64,000 bases of DNA, from positions 62,001 through 126,000 of the forward strand of contig DUBM01000011.1 in the NCBI GenBank assembly GCA_012960305.1, written 5' to 3'. Shown piece after piece: positions 30,892 through 40,569 of this stretch. Under the pieces are notes generated by a model, which saw nothing but the letters and a program-made list of their open reading frames with translations, ran no database searches and had not been told where the DNA came from. Positions within the stretch are counted from its first letter, which is position 1; each line of letters starts with the position of its first letter. The position numbers and the translations under genes are program-made. The stretch comes from Gammaproteobacteria bacterium (GTDB taxonomy: Bacteria > Pseudomonadota > Gammaproteobacteria > Pseudomonadales > Pseudohongiellaceae).

Positions 30892-31713
30892 CTAATCGTC
30901 GCTTATTGTTATTTTAGGCCCTGCTTCTGCTGACAATTCTACTTCAGCCAATCTTTTTCGAACATTGTTGGCAAGCTCCAAATAGCTTGCTGTGGCAGGG
31001 TGATTTGGCTCAGATGCTACCACAGGATCACCACCATCTGAGCTTTCTCGTATAGCCAATTCCAATGGTAATCTACCAATAACAGTTACGCCGTACTCAC
31101 TAGCTAATCTGTTTCCGCCACCAGTTCCAAAGATTGCTTCCTCATGACCACACTGTGTACAAATATGGGTGCTCATATTTTCGACAACGCCGAGTATTGG
31201 CACTCCCACCTTATTAAACATTTCAATACCTTTGCGAGCATCCAACAAAGCAACATCTTGCGGCGTTGTGACTATTACCGCTCCGGTAACACTAACTGAC
31301 TGAGCCAAACTTAACTGTATATCGCCGGTACCCGGCGGCATGTCAACGATCAAATAATCTAATTCCGACCAGACGGTGTCAGTTAAAATTTGATTGAAGG
31401 CCGATATAATCATCGGCGCACGCCATACCATGGCCGTGTTTTCATCAATGAGAAACCCCATCGAGTTACATTGAATGCCATGTGCCTGAATAGGAACCAT
31501 GAATTTCTGCTCTTTGATCTCAGGCCGAGTGCCTGGTTCAACGCCAAGCATTAGCGGCAGGCTGGGTCCGTAAATATCTGCATCCAACAAACCAACCGTG
31601 GCACCTTGCTTAGAGAGAGCCAATGCCAAATTAACAGCAGTAGTTGACTTTCCAACCCCTCCTTTACCTGACGCGACACAAAGAATGTGTTTTACATTTT
31701 CCAATTTTTTCAA
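30892..31713 (-). CDS. mrp: Mrp/ApbC-type iron-sulfur cluster carrier ATPase
   Basis: 273 aa. It begins almost directly with the deviant Walker A 'ASGKGGVGKSTTAVNLALAL' (near residue 14), so the N-terminal DUF59/MIP18 domain of E. coli Mrp is absent. Other features are 'DADIYGPSLPLMLG', 'VDMPPGTGDIQLSLAQ', 'VENMSTHICTQCGHEEAIFGTGGG' with the CxxC that binds the cluster between subunits, and 'GRLPLELAIRESSDGG'. It delivers Fe-S clusters to apo-proteins in the cytosol. Monocistronic. Confidence 0.93.
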   Translation of the reverse strand: MKKLENVKHILCVASGKGGVGKSTTAVNLALALSKQGATVGLLDADIYGPSLPLMLGVEPGTRPEIKEQKFMVPIQAHGIQCNSMGFLIDENTAMVWRAPMIISAFNQILTDTVWSELDYLIVDMPPGTGDIQLSLAQSVSVTGAVIVTTPQDVALLDARKGIEMFNKVGVPILGVVENMSTHICTQCGHEEAIFGTGGGNRLASEYGVTVIGRLPLELAIRESSDGGDPVVASEPNHPATASYLELANNVRKRLAEVELSAEAGPKITISDD

Positions 31714-31868
31714 ATGATCAACTACCTTGGTAATTTAGGCTATAGTTCCATCCAGCCTATTAATGAAGATGAGGATTATGATTTATTCAATTTCAAAAGA
31801 AAATAGGCATGGCGTGCATTGCTCTAGCCCGCTAAAATTGCCTCAGAAGATATGAGCCCAATTGAAGC

Positions 31869-32387
31869 ATGCAAAAACTACTAACATTCCTAATTCTGGC
31901 AAGTAGCTGCCTTACAGCTGCCGAACTAGCAGAAGAAACTGAATTAAAATTTGCCTTCTACTCATCCGCATGGGGCGAAAATACTGACGATGGCTTAAGG
32001 CTGGTTGCCTATAACCAGACTAGAAATCAAATTCAGCTTACTTCAATTTCATTTCTAAAAACTGGCGAAGAATCTGAACCAGTCAACATCAACTTCAATT
32101 TAACAGTACCCGCACTCGGTTATGCCGACGTGGATTTACCTTACATCGATCTGCTACTTGGAAATGAATGCATCGATAGAACCATGGCGGAAAACTGGAA
32201 GTTGGTGGAAGTATCTAATTACACGCTCAATCCTTCTGTGCGAAATCTAATAATAGAAGATACTGATTCATTCAGAATTTATCAGTGTGTTGAAAATGTC
32301 TTAACGACTTGGTCGAGTGCTTACTACAGAGCCCGGGAATATGAAGAATGGGTTTTGTTTCACTTTGAGAACCGTAGAGAGTACTAA
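31869..32387 (+). CDS. Putative exported protein, unknown function
   Basis: 172 aa. A short signal peptide ('LLTFLILASSCLTAAELA', cleavage near residue 18-20), then a soluble domain rich in beta-prone and polar residues with two conserved-looking Cys ('GNECIDRTM', 'IYQCVEN') that could form a disulfide, and an aromatic C-terminus ('WSSAYYRAREYEEWVLFHF'). I do not recognise the family. Isolated between mrp and hppA, transcribed away from mrp. Confidence 0.6.
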   Translation: MQKLLTFLILASSCLTAAELAEETELKFAFYSSAWGENTDDGLRLVAYNQTRNQIQLTSISFLKTGEESEPVNINFNLTVPALGYADVDLPYIDLLLGNECIDRTMAENWKLVEVSNYTLNPSVRNLIIEDTDSFRIYQCVENVLTTWSSAYYRAREYEEWVLFHFENRREY

Positions 32388-32565
32388 TTTCAAAGGAAAA
32401 TAACTAACCGTAGCCAAAACTATTAATGTAAATCCATCAGAATAAATTAAAGGGTCATAAGACCTCTTATTTTATTCTGCGGATGCGAGATATTGTCTTC
32501 GCCGTATTTATCTGTCTTTTGACTGCCTTTATCTTTAAAAACGAAAATCACTCTCTAACAAGGCT

Positions 32566-34692
32566 TTATCCCAATAAAATTCCACCATATTCGACAAAGA
32601 AAGGTGCGAACACCAAACTCAATATTGCAGACAGCTTAATTAGAATATTAAGTGATGGTCCTGAAGTATCCTTCAGTGGATCACCAACAGTATCGCCAAC
32701 TACTGCAGCAACATGTTCATCTGAACCTTTACCACCATGGTGTCCGGCTTCGATATATTTCTTAGCGTTGTCCCAGGCACCACCACTATTAGAGGAGGCA
32801 ATTGCAAGTACGCCGCCAGTAACTAAGGAGCCAACAAGAATTCCGGCCACCGCTTCGACACCGAACAAGTATCCTGTCACTAATGGAGTACCCATTATGA
32901 GTACACCGGGAGCGATCATTTCTCTTAAAGCAGCTTGAGTTGAAATCGCAACACATTGCGCATAATCAGGTTCACCAGTACCTTCCATAATTCCAGGAAT
33001 AGTTTTGAACTGGCGGCGGACCTCTTCAATCATGGCAAAAGCGGCCTTACCAACAGACTTCATGGTCATTGCAGTGAATAAAAATGGCAATACTGCACCA
33101 ACAAATACACTGGTATAAACAACTGGGTCCAGCAAGCTCATCGTAATCGGCTCACCCATAAGCGTGGAAGAAGCAGTAATAAATGCTGCGAATAGCGCCA
33201 AAGAAGTAAGTATGGCAGCGCCAATAGCGAAGCCTTTACCAATCGCTGCAGTTGTATTTCCCGCAGAGTCTAGAATATCGGTACGACGTCTAACTTCTTT
33301 GTCCAAGCCAACCATTTCTGCAATTCCACCGGCGTTATCTGCTACCGGCCCGTAGGCGTCGATCATCAACGCGATAACCAGCGTGCCGAGCATGCCCAGT
33401 GACGCTATAGCCACACCGTACATTCCTGCTAAATCCCAAGAGATGAAAATGCTGGCGGCGATACAAAGGTACGGAAGCAGAGTGCTCTTGTAACCCAGCG
33501 CCAAGCCGTAAATGATGTTAGTAGCCACACCAGTCTCGCAAGACTTAGCCAACTCTTGCACCGGACCATATTTTTCTGACGTGTAGTACCCGGTTAGCAG
33601 ACCAACGGCCAAGCCTGAAATGAGACCGGCTAAGAAGCACCCGTAAACACCCATGTTGGAGTACTGTTCGCCATTTAATTCGAATGTTTCAGGTATCAGT
33701 GCGCCAGTGAAGAAGTACATGACGATACCCATCAAAACGCTGGAGATGATAAGCAACTTCATCAGTGCTGGGGCAACATCATCTTCAGTCTTTACGCCCA
33801 CCAATAACTTAGTGATCAAACTGATAGGGATACCGATAGCACTAATCAATATAGGATATAACAAAGCATTAGGATCCGCTGCGAAAACAACAGCGCTGAT
33901 TACCATCGCGGCACAAGTACTTTCCGCGCATGAGCCAAATAAGTCCGCGCCCATTCCGGCAACATCACCAACATTATCACCAACGTTGTCAGCAATTACG
34001 GCTGGATTTCTGGGATCATCTTCAGGTATGCCCTGCTCTACTTTGCCCACCAAGTCAGCGCCAACATCTGCAGCCTTAGTGAATATTCCGCCGCCAACAC
34101 GAGCAAATAGTGCAATAGTCGACCCGCCAAGACCAAATCCTGCGATGACTTCCATGAGAATATGATTATTTGCTTCACCAAGACCTGACAGCAAACTACT
34201 CATCACTAAATAAATCACCACCAATCCCAGTACTGCTAAACTTACTAGAGCGAAACCCATCACCGCTCCTGAATTGATCGCAACATCATAGGCATTGGAG
34301 ATGTCTTTCTTAGCGGATACAGTTGTTCTCGCATTGCCCTGAGTCGCAACTTTCATTCCGATATAGCCAGAAGCGATTGAAATAGCACCACCAAACAAAA
34401 AGGCTATTGCTGTGTATATCCCTTCGCTTATATCCGGAGTATGAGAATCATCAATTAGGAGAGCAATGACAATTGCGAATAACACCATAAAGATGGTGAG
34501 AAATTTATATTCCTGCTTCAGAAATGCCATGGCTCCAGAGGCAATCGCACCATGAATAAATCTCAAGCGAGCCCCATCTTTCTCATCCAGCCCCATATCA
34601 AGCGGTATGCTGGTAACTTTCTTCATATAGAAAAACGCTACTGCTAATCCAAACAGTGACAAAACTGTAGATACTGTAATGGTAATTCCCAT
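32566..34692 (-). CDS. hppA: Membrane-bound ion-translocating pyrophosphatase (K+-dependent type)
   Basis: 708 aa with about 16 membrane helices. Substrate-site motifs are '[28 protein letters not shown]' near residue 225, '[16 protein letters not shown]' and '[22 protein letters not shown]' near 660. The ion-coupling region reads '[14 protein letters not shown]'; Ala in that position (instead of Lys) marks the K+-dependent class, which includes Na+ pumps as well as H+ pumps. It couples pyrophosphate hydrolysis to ion export across the inner membrane. H+ versus Na+ is not decidable here. Confidence 0.96.
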   Translation of the reverse strand: MGITITVSTVLSLFGLAVAFFYMKKVTSIPLDMGLDEKDGARLRFIHGAIASGAMAFLKQEYKFLTIFMVLFAIVIALLIDDSHTPDISEGIYTAIAFLFGGAISIASGYIGMKVATQGNARTTVSAKKDISNAYDVAINSGAVMGFALVSLAVLGLVVIYLVMSSLLSGLGEANNHILMEVIAGFGLGGSTIALFARVGGGIFTKAADVGADLVGKVEQGIPEDDPRNPAVIADNVGDNVGDVAGMGADLFGSCAESTCAAMVISAVVFAADPNALLYPILISAIGIPISLITKLLVGVKTEDDVAPALMKLLIISSVLMGIVMYFFTGALIPETFELNGEQYSNMGVYGCFLAGLISGLAVGLLTGYYTSEKYGPVQELAKSCETGVATNIIYGLALGYKSTLLPYLCIAASIFISWDLAGMYGVAIASLGMLGTLVIALMIDAYGPVADNAGGIAEMVGLDKEVRRRTDILDSAGNTTAAIGKGFAIGAAILTSLALFAAFITASSTLMGEPITMSLLDPVVYTSVFVGAVLPFLFTAMTMKSVGKAAFAMIEEVRRQFKTIPGIMEGTGEPDYAQCVAISTQAALREMIAPGVLIMGTPLVTGYLFGVEAVAGILVGSLVTGGVLAIASSNSGGAWDNAKKYIEAGHHGGKGSDEHVAAVVGDTVGDPLKDTSGPSLNILIKLSAILSLVFAPFFVEYGGILLG

Positions 34693-34867
34693 GTCTAAAT
34701 CTCTCTCCCCAAAACGAATATTGAATGTTTATTTTAAAGGCGCGCACTTTACCATAAGAGCTAGTACAAACAAAGCGCATAACAGGGCTTGAACACTAGT
34801 AAATTAGCGCTTTTCAAAGGAATTTTAGGGATTGGTAATTTGCCTTAGATAAAACTGGGAAGTGAGG

Positions 34868-35038
34868 CTATTTTTTCTTCGGTTTTCTGCCCTTCTCAGC
34901 TCTGGACCGGGGTGGTTTAGAGGGCTCATCACCTCTAGCTTTGCGAAATGCCTTTCGCAAAGCGTCAACTTTAGCTTCCTTGCGCTTATGCAGCTGTGCT
35001 TCTTTCTTGGTCTCGAAATCTAAGACATTTTTAGCCAT
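34868..35038 (-). CDS. Small, highly basic protein (56 aa), function unknown
   Basis: An ATG-initiated ORF beginning 'MAKNVLDFETKKEAQLHKRK' and ending in a Lys/Arg/Pro-rich tail. About one residue in three is Lys or Arg. The composition suggests a nucleic-acid or ribosome-associated protein, but no family is recognised with certainty. It lies between hppA and the coiled-coil lipoprotein, on their strand. The regular coding pattern and absence of other content in the gap support it being real. Confidence 0.6.
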   Translation of the reverse strand: MAKNVLDFETKKEAQLHKRKEAKVDALRKAFRKARGDEPSKPPRSRAEKGRKPKKK

Positions 35039-35103
35039 TGAGAATTAGGGTCCGCTCACAGGAATTAGTTGGAAATTGCTCTAGGTCACATATTTAGAAC
35101 GTA

Positions 35104-35760
35104 TTACTGAGACTGAGCTCGCCGAATCAAATCGTCTTTGCGAGCCTCCAACTCAGCTATCCGTTCCTTGGCCAAAGGTTCAACAGTGTACCCGCTGACA
35201 GGATCAGTCTCTTCATACTTAGCTTGCTCAACCGCGAGCACAGCAAGCAATTCTTCAGCAACTAAAATAGCTTCTTGCAACACCGCAGTAGCTGACTCAT
35301 TACGGTCAGTTCCGGACTGAATAGAAGCTATTTGGCGCTCTAAAAAACTAATTCGTTCTAGTTTTTCACGCCGCTCAGCTTCTGCAGCAGCTATTGCAGC
35401 TAGCCGTTGCTGCTCTCTGCGCTCAACCTCTTCTCGCTGCCGCCTTTCGACTTCAGCTCTAGCTAAATCTTCTGCCTCGCGCCGCTCTAGCTCAGACTGC
35501 TCTCTAGCTCGCTCAGCGGCGACCACCTCTCTTTGTTGGCGTTTTGCTGCTTCTTGCTGACGAGCTTGTTCCTGCACGATACGCGCTGCTTCCTGTTCTG
35601 CTGCTGCAACTTCTGCCTGTTGAGACGCTAATTCTGCATCTCGAGCGCCCTGCGAAGTACAGGCAGTCACAAATATTATCAAAGCAATTCCAATCAGAAT
35701 TTTCAAAGGTCTGCGAATAGTAGATGCAATCCCAACATATTGTTTTTGGCAGAAACTCAT
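35104..35760 (-). CDS. Predicted lipoprotein with a long charged coiled coil
   Basis: 218 aa from the ATG at 35760. The lipoprotein signal ends 'IALIIFVTACTSQG', so Cys34 would be lipidated. Residues about 40-155 are an almost uninterrupted Ala/Glu/Arg/Gln helix, a long coiled coil. The C-terminal 60 residues ('AILVAEELLAVLAVEQAKYEETDPVSGY') end in another helix. It could be a periplasm-spanning envelope protein; I cannot assign a function. The upstream in-frame start at 35805 is less likely because it would bury the signal peptide. Confidence 0.75.
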   Translation of the reverse strand: MSFCQKQYVGIASTIRRPLKILIGIALIIFVTACTSQGARDAELASQQAEVAAAEQEAARIVQEQARQQEAAKRQQREVVAAERAREQSELERREAEDLARAEVERRQREEVERREQQRLAAIAAAEAERREKLERISFLERQIASIQSGTDRNESATAVLQEAILVAEELLAVLAVEQAKYEETDPVSGYTVEPLAKERIAELEARKDDLIRRAQSQ

Positions 35761-36188
35761 GAGCTGTTCCTCGATGAAGGCTTGCAACTGGCCAACAACA
35801 ATCAACTGGCACAGTTTTCAGCTTAAAGTAAACAGATATTAACTCCAAGCTCTTGATTAATAAATTATTTTTTACAGATTTATCGGATTTTATGAATTTA
35901 GTCATAGTTTATAGCGATTACCAGACCATTTATCAGTAATATCCTTACCTAGATGCCTTGTTTGACACATAATCGACCTATATTTATGGCTCTTTGTGAG
36001 TTATTTGCAGACCCAATCGTCGCTAACAAGGGTCTCAATTGAGTGAATTTGATAATCTGAGCGGCTCTTTCAGTAGTTGACAGCGATCGCATTGCAGTTC
36101 TTTTGCAGATTGCGGAATAGCCTATCCCTATCATTTCAAATGCCAAATTCTCCCGCAAATCACAAATGGCGTAGCCAACACCCGCGAA
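35761..36188. other. Divergent intergenic region, no gene recognised
   Basis: 428 bp between the leftward lipoprotein and the rightward membrane-anchored protein. AT-rich; it should hold both promoters. A 69-codon minus-strand ORF (35949-36158) has no recognisable content. Confidence 0.5.
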
Positions 36189-37514
36189 ATGGCCAAAATA
36201 ACACCCAAGATTATTAGTCTTATTCTGCGAACTCTATTGGTGCTAATTGTGAGTACGCCATTCATAATTCTGCTGCTGGCCATCCAAACCGGTCCGACGA
36301 TTAGTTACTCAAGTCCTCTACGTCCCTCTGAGCTATCTCAGATTGAAGGTTTAATTTTAGAAAACGCTCCAATATCACCATCAATTGCGAGCCGTCAGCA
36401 ATTACGGCTCAACCCGCATGAACTAAATCTTCTGCTTCGATACAGTGGGGACGTAATGAATTTATCTCCAAATTGGGCTGCACACATGCAGCTCTACGAA
36501 CAGTCGTTGAGATCTCAGGTCAGCGTAAAAATATCTGATAGCATTCAGCCACTTTACTTTAATATAACTGCAGAGCTCCGTACCGAAAGCAATGTACTTA
36601 AATTAACCTCTTTAAGTTTTGGTAAGCTGCAAATTCCCCAGCAACTTCTCAATTTTACGCTGATGCGAGTGAGGTCTAGACTGCAGAGCTCAATACCTCC
36701 TTTCCCAGATTTAAGTGAGCTGATGACCAGCGTTGGAAATGTATCCATTACCCCGGAGTGGCTAGATGTTGACTTACTCTGGGACCCAATCCTGCTCAGT
36801 CGTCTTGGTAATGGAGCACAGCGATTTTTTATTTCCAATCAAGATCGGCAACGGATAATTCATTATTACCAGATCATCGCAGAAGTGGCTGATGCCATCC
36901 CTGTGGATATCAGGGCAGTATCGCTTAATACTTTCCTGATTCCTCTGTTTACTTCAGCCCAGGAGAGATCAAGGATTCGTGGTAATCCGATTGCTGAAAA
37001 CCGAGCTATATTCCAAACTCTGGCAACATACGTGAACGAAGAGGGAATCGAGCAGCTGCTCGGCGATGCAGTCGCTAATACTATTGGAGAAGCTAGATTC
37101 ATAGAAATTCGTCTCCAACGAAGACAAGATTTAGCCCAACATCTAGTTTCTACTGCGGCCATAACTGCTTCTGCGGGAGCTGATTTTGCAGAATTGCTAT
37201 CGACAACTAAAGAGGCCTATGATGCCCGCTATCGGTCTGGATTTAGCTTCTCTGACCTTACTGCTAATTCTGTTGGTGTCACTCTCTCACGCCGTGCTAC
37301 TCAGGATCCCGCCTCGGCAATTAGAATGCAAGAGAGGATTATTTCGATTCAGAATGAGGCAGATTACATGCCAGAAGTTGGCAATAACCGCGATGGCTTA
37401 TCTGAATCTGATTTTAATGCCTTGTATCAAGACCGGAACAGCACTCAATATCAAGAAAGGCTCAGTGAGATCCAGAAGCTGATCAACGAAAGACCTTTGT
37501 TTGCGGGATTTTAG
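36189..37514 (+). CDS. Conserved membrane-anchored protein of unknown function
   Basis: 441 aa. One N-terminal membrane helix (about residues 8-30, 'ILRTLLVLIVSTPFIILLLAI'), the rest predicted periplasmic. Distinctive blocks are 'LRLNPHELNLLLRYSG' near 75, 'NPIAENRAIFQTLATYVN' near 262, 'QRRQDLAQHLVSTAAITASAGADFAELLSTTKEAYD' near 300 and 'SGFSFSDLTANSVG' near 348. From memory this resembles an uncharacterised conserved proteobacterial family, but I cannot name it. The first part looks like a beta-rich lipid-binding-type fold, which is only an impression. Confidence 0.75.
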   Translation: MAKITPKIISLILRTLLVLIVSTPFIILLLAIQTGPTISYSSPLRPSELSQIEGLILENAPISPSIASRQQLRLNPHELNLLLRYSGDVMNLSPNWAAHMQLYEQSLRSQVSVKISDSIQPLYFNITAELRTESNVLKLTSLSFGKLQIPQQLLNFTLMRVRSRLQSSIPPFPDLSELMTSVGNVSITPEWLDVDLLWDPILLSRLGNGAQRFFISNQDRQRIIHYYQIIAEVADAIPVDIRAVSLNTFLIPLFTSAQERSRIRGNPIAENRAIFQTLATYVNEEGIEQLLGDAVANTIGEARFIEIRLQRRQDLAQHLVSTAAITASAGADFAELLSTTKEAYDARYRSGFSFSDLTANSVGVTLSRRATQDPASAIRMQERIISIQNEADYMPEVGNNRDGLSESDFNALYQDRNSTQYQERLSEIQKLINERPLFAGF

Positions 37515-37578
37515 ACAGTGTCTGTATTAGCTAGAGCAATTTACGGTCCGAGTTAATTTATTGCAGAGAACTTTTAAA

Positions 37579-37947
37579 ATGAATGTCCACCAACTCAGCG
37601 AGCATCAGATTCAGGGATTACAGCAGGAATTACTGAAATCGAAGGATGCCTTGGCAGATCAAATTAACTTAAGTGCTGAAGCTACTGGGGTGGTGATTCT
37701 GGATCAAACAGCGGTTGGGCGAGTTTCTCGAATCGATGCTATGCAACAGCAGTCTATGGCAGTCTCTACAAAAGCGAAAGCAGTAACCAAGCTAAAGAAA
37801 GTAGCTGAAGCACTAATAGCAATAAAAAATGGCGATTATGGCTATTGTCGTCGCTGTGATGAGCCGATTGCATCAGCGCGCTTGGCAGCTCAACCTGAGG
37901 CGAATCTCTGCCTACTGTGTCAAGATAAGGTGGATCGCCAGCAATAA
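37579..37947 (+). CDS. TraR/DksA-family zinc-finger protein
   Basis: 122 aa from the ATG at 37579; an upstream TTG (37561) is less likely. An N-terminal helical hairpin, then a DksA-type C4 zinc finger 'CRRCDEPIASARLAAQPEANLCLLC' near residue 92. The coiled-coil tip lacks the DxxDxA acidic signature seen in the true DksA at 42.1 kb. Proteins like this bind the RNA-polymerase secondary channel or act as DksA paralogues. Transcribed alone. Confidence 0.85.
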   Translation: MNVHQLSEHQIQGLQQELLKSKDALADQINLSAEATGVVILDQTAVGRVSRIDAMQQQSMAVSTKAKAVTKLKKVAEALIAIKNGDYGYCRRCDEPIASARLAAQPEANLCLLCQDKVDRQQ

Positions 37948-38087
37948 ATTAATATTAATAACCACGACAATAAGATGTATTTTTCCTTACATAACAGAAT
38001 GATAAGCAACTGAGTAACTTTCAAAATCTCTGCCACTGGTGTATAACCCGCTTCTCGAGAACTACTCACTCGCTTAAATCGAAAAAA

Positions 38088-39320
38088 ATGACTAAAAAAG
38101 GTTTCTCCACAACAAACTTGCATTCCGACCGCAAGGACAATCCGGAACATGGCGTTCTTCACAAGGCCATCCATCCGTCCGTTGCATATGGCTATGATGA
38201 TGCTAGAGAGTTGGCTGAAGTTTTCCAGGGCAAGAAAGCTGGTTACAACTATGGCCGCCAATTAAACCCGACCGTAACTGCTCTTCAAAACCGCATCACT
38301 GCCATGGAAGAAGGTGTCGCCACTGTTGCTTTCTCTACGGGCATGGCAGCTATAGCAACCTCGTTTATGTCACTTTTAAGGAGTGGCGATCACATTGTCT
38401 CAAGCGCATTTCTTTTCGGAAATACCAATAGCTTGTTTGGCACTTTGGAAAATCTTGGCATCGAAATTAGTTATGTTGATGCAACCGATGTTGCTGCAGT
38501 CAAAAATGTCACCCGGGGAAATACAAAAATTGTTTTTGTCGAAACCATAGCGAATCCAGTAACTCAGGTGGCAGACCTTGCAGCAATTGGAGATTTTTGT
38601 AAGAGTGAGAAACTCATATACGTGGTTGATAATACGATGACGTCGCCACATTTATTCTTGCCTAAAAAAGTCTCTGCTAGTCTCGTGGTGAATTCTCTAA
38701 CCAAATATATTGGCGGTCACGGCAATGCACTTGGCGGATCCATTACGGATACGGGGCTTTTCGATTGGCAAAGCTTTGACAACATTTTTGAACATTATAA
38801 GAAAGAGCAGCCTAACTTGTGGGGAATTACTCAGATCAAGAAGAAAGGTCTGCGAGACATGGGTTCTACACTAGGCCCCGAGGCTGCACATCATTTAGCA
38901 GTTGGGTCAGAAACACTACCGATGAGAATGGATCGAGCCAGTTCAAATGCCCAACAGTTAGCGGAACTCTGTAATACTCACGCCAGCGTAAACAATACCT
39001 ACTACCCTGGCCTGAGCCACCATCCGCAACATAGCCGAGCCCGCCAGCTCTTCAATAGCTTTGGTGCAATTTTCAGCATCGACCTGATTGATGGCATAGA
39101 TTGTTTCGACGTACTGAATAAAATGGAAACGGTGGTTTCTTCTAGTAATCTAGGTGATACCAGAACACTAGGTATACCTGTTGCACATACCATCTATTTT
39201 GAGATGGGCGCAGAACGGCGGGCCTCAATGGGTATCACTGACTCCTTGTTACGTTTCTCTGTCGGTATTGAAGATATCTCAGACTTGCTGGATGATTTTC
39301 ATCAGGCCTTAAATCCGTAA
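38088..39320 (+). CDS. PLP-dependent Cys/Met-metabolism enzyme (cystathionine gamma-synthase family)
   Basis: 410 aa. The PLP-binding Lys lies in 'VVNSLTKYIGGHGNALGG' near residue 207; also 'YNYGRQLNPTVTALQNRITAMEEG' and 'FSTGMAAIATSFMSLLRSGDHIV'. The family includes cystathionine gamma-synthase/lyase, methionine gamma-lyase and O-acyl-homoserine sulfhydrylases; the sequence does not decide between them. The next gene, a small Rieske protein, starts 6 nt after the stop, suggesting a two-gene unit. Confidence 0.88.
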   Translation: MTKKGFSTTNLHSDRKDNPEHGVLHKAIHPSVAYGYDDARELAEVFQGKKAGYNYGRQLNPTVTALQNRITAMEEGVATVAFSTGMAAIATSFMSLLRSGDHIVSSAFLFGNTNSLFGTLENLGIEISYVDATDVAAVKNVTRGNTKIVFVETIANPVTQVADLAAIGDFCKSEKLIYVVDNTMTSPHLFLPKKVSASLVVNSLTKYIGGHGNALGGSITDTGLFDWQSFDNIFEHYKKEQPNLWGITQIKKKGLRDMGSTLGPEAAHHLAVGSETLPMRMDRASSNAQQLAELCNTHASVNNTYYPGLSHHPQHSRARQLFNSFGAIFSIDLIDGIDCFDVLNKMETVVSSSNLGDTRTLGIPVAHTIYFEMGAERRASMGITDSLLRFSVGIEDISDLLDDFHQALNP

Positions 39321-39326
39321 ACTAAA

Positions 39327-39674
39327 ATGATTAATCTTCTGAATATCAATGATCTTGAAGAAGGCACTTCACTTGGCCTAGATATAAACGATCTGTATAT
39401 GTTTGCGGTTAAGAAAAATGATGATATTTATCTCTACTGGAATCGCTGCCCTCATATCGGCACGCCTTTAGAGTGGGAAGAAAATCGCTTTCTTGATGCT
39501 GATGCTGCTTTAATTCAGTGCTCAACTCACGGAGCTTTATTTCAAATTGATGACGGCTTGTGTCTGGCGGGTCCCTGCAAGGGAAAGCATCTCCAGAAAG
39601 TGGATTTTACAATTAAGAATGGATGCGTATTCATTGACGAATCAAAACTACATGCCCCAAAATCCCTCACTTAG
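39327..39674 (+). CDS. Small Rieske [2Fe-2S] protein
   Basis: 115 aa, essentially one Rieske domain. The cluster-binding boxes are 'CPHIGTPL' (near residue 41) and 'CSTHGALF' (near 67), with a spacing typical of ferredoxin-like Rieske proteins (NirD/BphF type). There is no signal peptide, so it is cytosolic and unrelated to the lost bc1 Rieske subunit. Directly after the PLP enzyme gene. Confidence 0.9.
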   Translation: MINLLNINDLEEGTSLGLDINDLYMFAVKKNDDIYLYWNRCPHIGTPLEWEENRFLDADAALIQCSTHGALFQIDDGLCLAGPCKGKHLQKVDFTIKNGCVFIDESKLHAPKSLT

Positions 39675-39754
39675 TTCTGAGATTGTTCGTCGATGCCTTC
39701 CGCCGAAAATCCTAATTTTAAATCCGCTAACTTCAAGTCACACAAATTTATTTC

Positions 39755-40477
39755 TTATAGCTTAACCGCCAATTTCCTGATTAGTTTTACCCTAGATTTT
39801 TGAGGATTAAATTCTGTGCCGTAAGCAAGTATTTCAACACCCTTTGTGGCCGCCTCTCGTAACAATTCCCCATAGCGGGGATCAATTTCATCAGCTGGAG
39901 AAACCGTATGGATATTGCTGTGTTGTACGCAAAAAAATAGCACACTACGATAGCCCTTCTCACACATGTGAATCAGTTCTTGCAAATGTTTTTGCCCTCG
40001 CATTGTAACTGCGTCTGGAAAGAGGCCGAGACCATTACCTACTCCTAGGCTGACATTTTTAACTTCAACGTAACAATCAGCCTGAAGTTGATTTTCAGAA
40101 ATTTGCAAAAGAAAATCAACTCTGCTCTTTTGCTCGCCGTAAGCGACTTCCGCTTGGATTAATTCATAGCCCAACAACTCACTGATAATATTCTGTTCCA
40201 TGGCTTCATTAACTAGCGTGTTCGCAATTCCAGTATTGATGCCGACTCTCTCAGCTTTATTAATTTCAATAAACTGCCATGTATGGGGATACTTACGTTT
40301 AGGATTGGCTGAAGTGGAATACCAAACACGACTTCCAGGTTCAGCACAATTTTTCATCGATCCAGTATTAGGGCAATGAATCGTAAGCACTTTGCCTTTA
40401 CTAGTTTCAACATCTGCCAAAAATCGTTTGTAGCGCTTAATTAGTATTGCTTGTTTTAAGGGCGGCTCGAATTCCAT
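39755..40477 (-). CDS. sfsA: Sugar fermentation stimulation protein homolog SfsA
   Basis: 240 aa from the ATG at 40477, where the family normally begins ('MEFEPPLKQAILIKRYKRFL') and an AAGGA site lies upstream; a farther ATG at 40516 is less likely. Other blocks are 'LTIHCPNTGSMKNCAEPGSRVWYS', 'YPHTW' and 'RVDFLLQ', ending in a nuclease-like fold with 'CYVEVKNVSLG'. It is a DNA-binding or nuclease-related protein of poorly defined function. Confidence 0.93.
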   Translation of the reverse strand: MEFEPPLKQAILIKRYKRFLADVETSKGKVLTIHCPNTGSMKNCAEPGSRVWYSTSANPKRKYPHTWQFIEINKAERVGINTGIANTLVNEAMEQNIISELLGYELIQAEVAYGEQKSRVDFLLQISENQLQADCYVEVKNVSLGVGNGLGLFPDAVTMRGQKHLQELIHMCEKGYRSVLFFCVQHSNIHTVSPADEIDPRYGELLREAATKGVEILAYGTEFNPQKSRVKLIRKLAVKL

Positions 40478-40569
40478 TAGGGTTTGATTCCTTGGTGTTG
40501 AAAACAATACATTCATTAGGACTTAGGATTAGTATGGTGCTGAGAAAAATTAAGAATTCAATGCCTGCT

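Noticed and set aside
32483-32938. A 151-codon plus-strand ORF with a hydrophobic start
   Set aside because: Most of it lies antisense to the hppA 3' end and its sequence is the low-information mirror of that gene; no family features.
35949-36158. A 69-codon minus-strand ORF in the 35.8-36.2 kb gap
   Set aside because: No recognisable motif, no good ribosome binding site; treated as chance.
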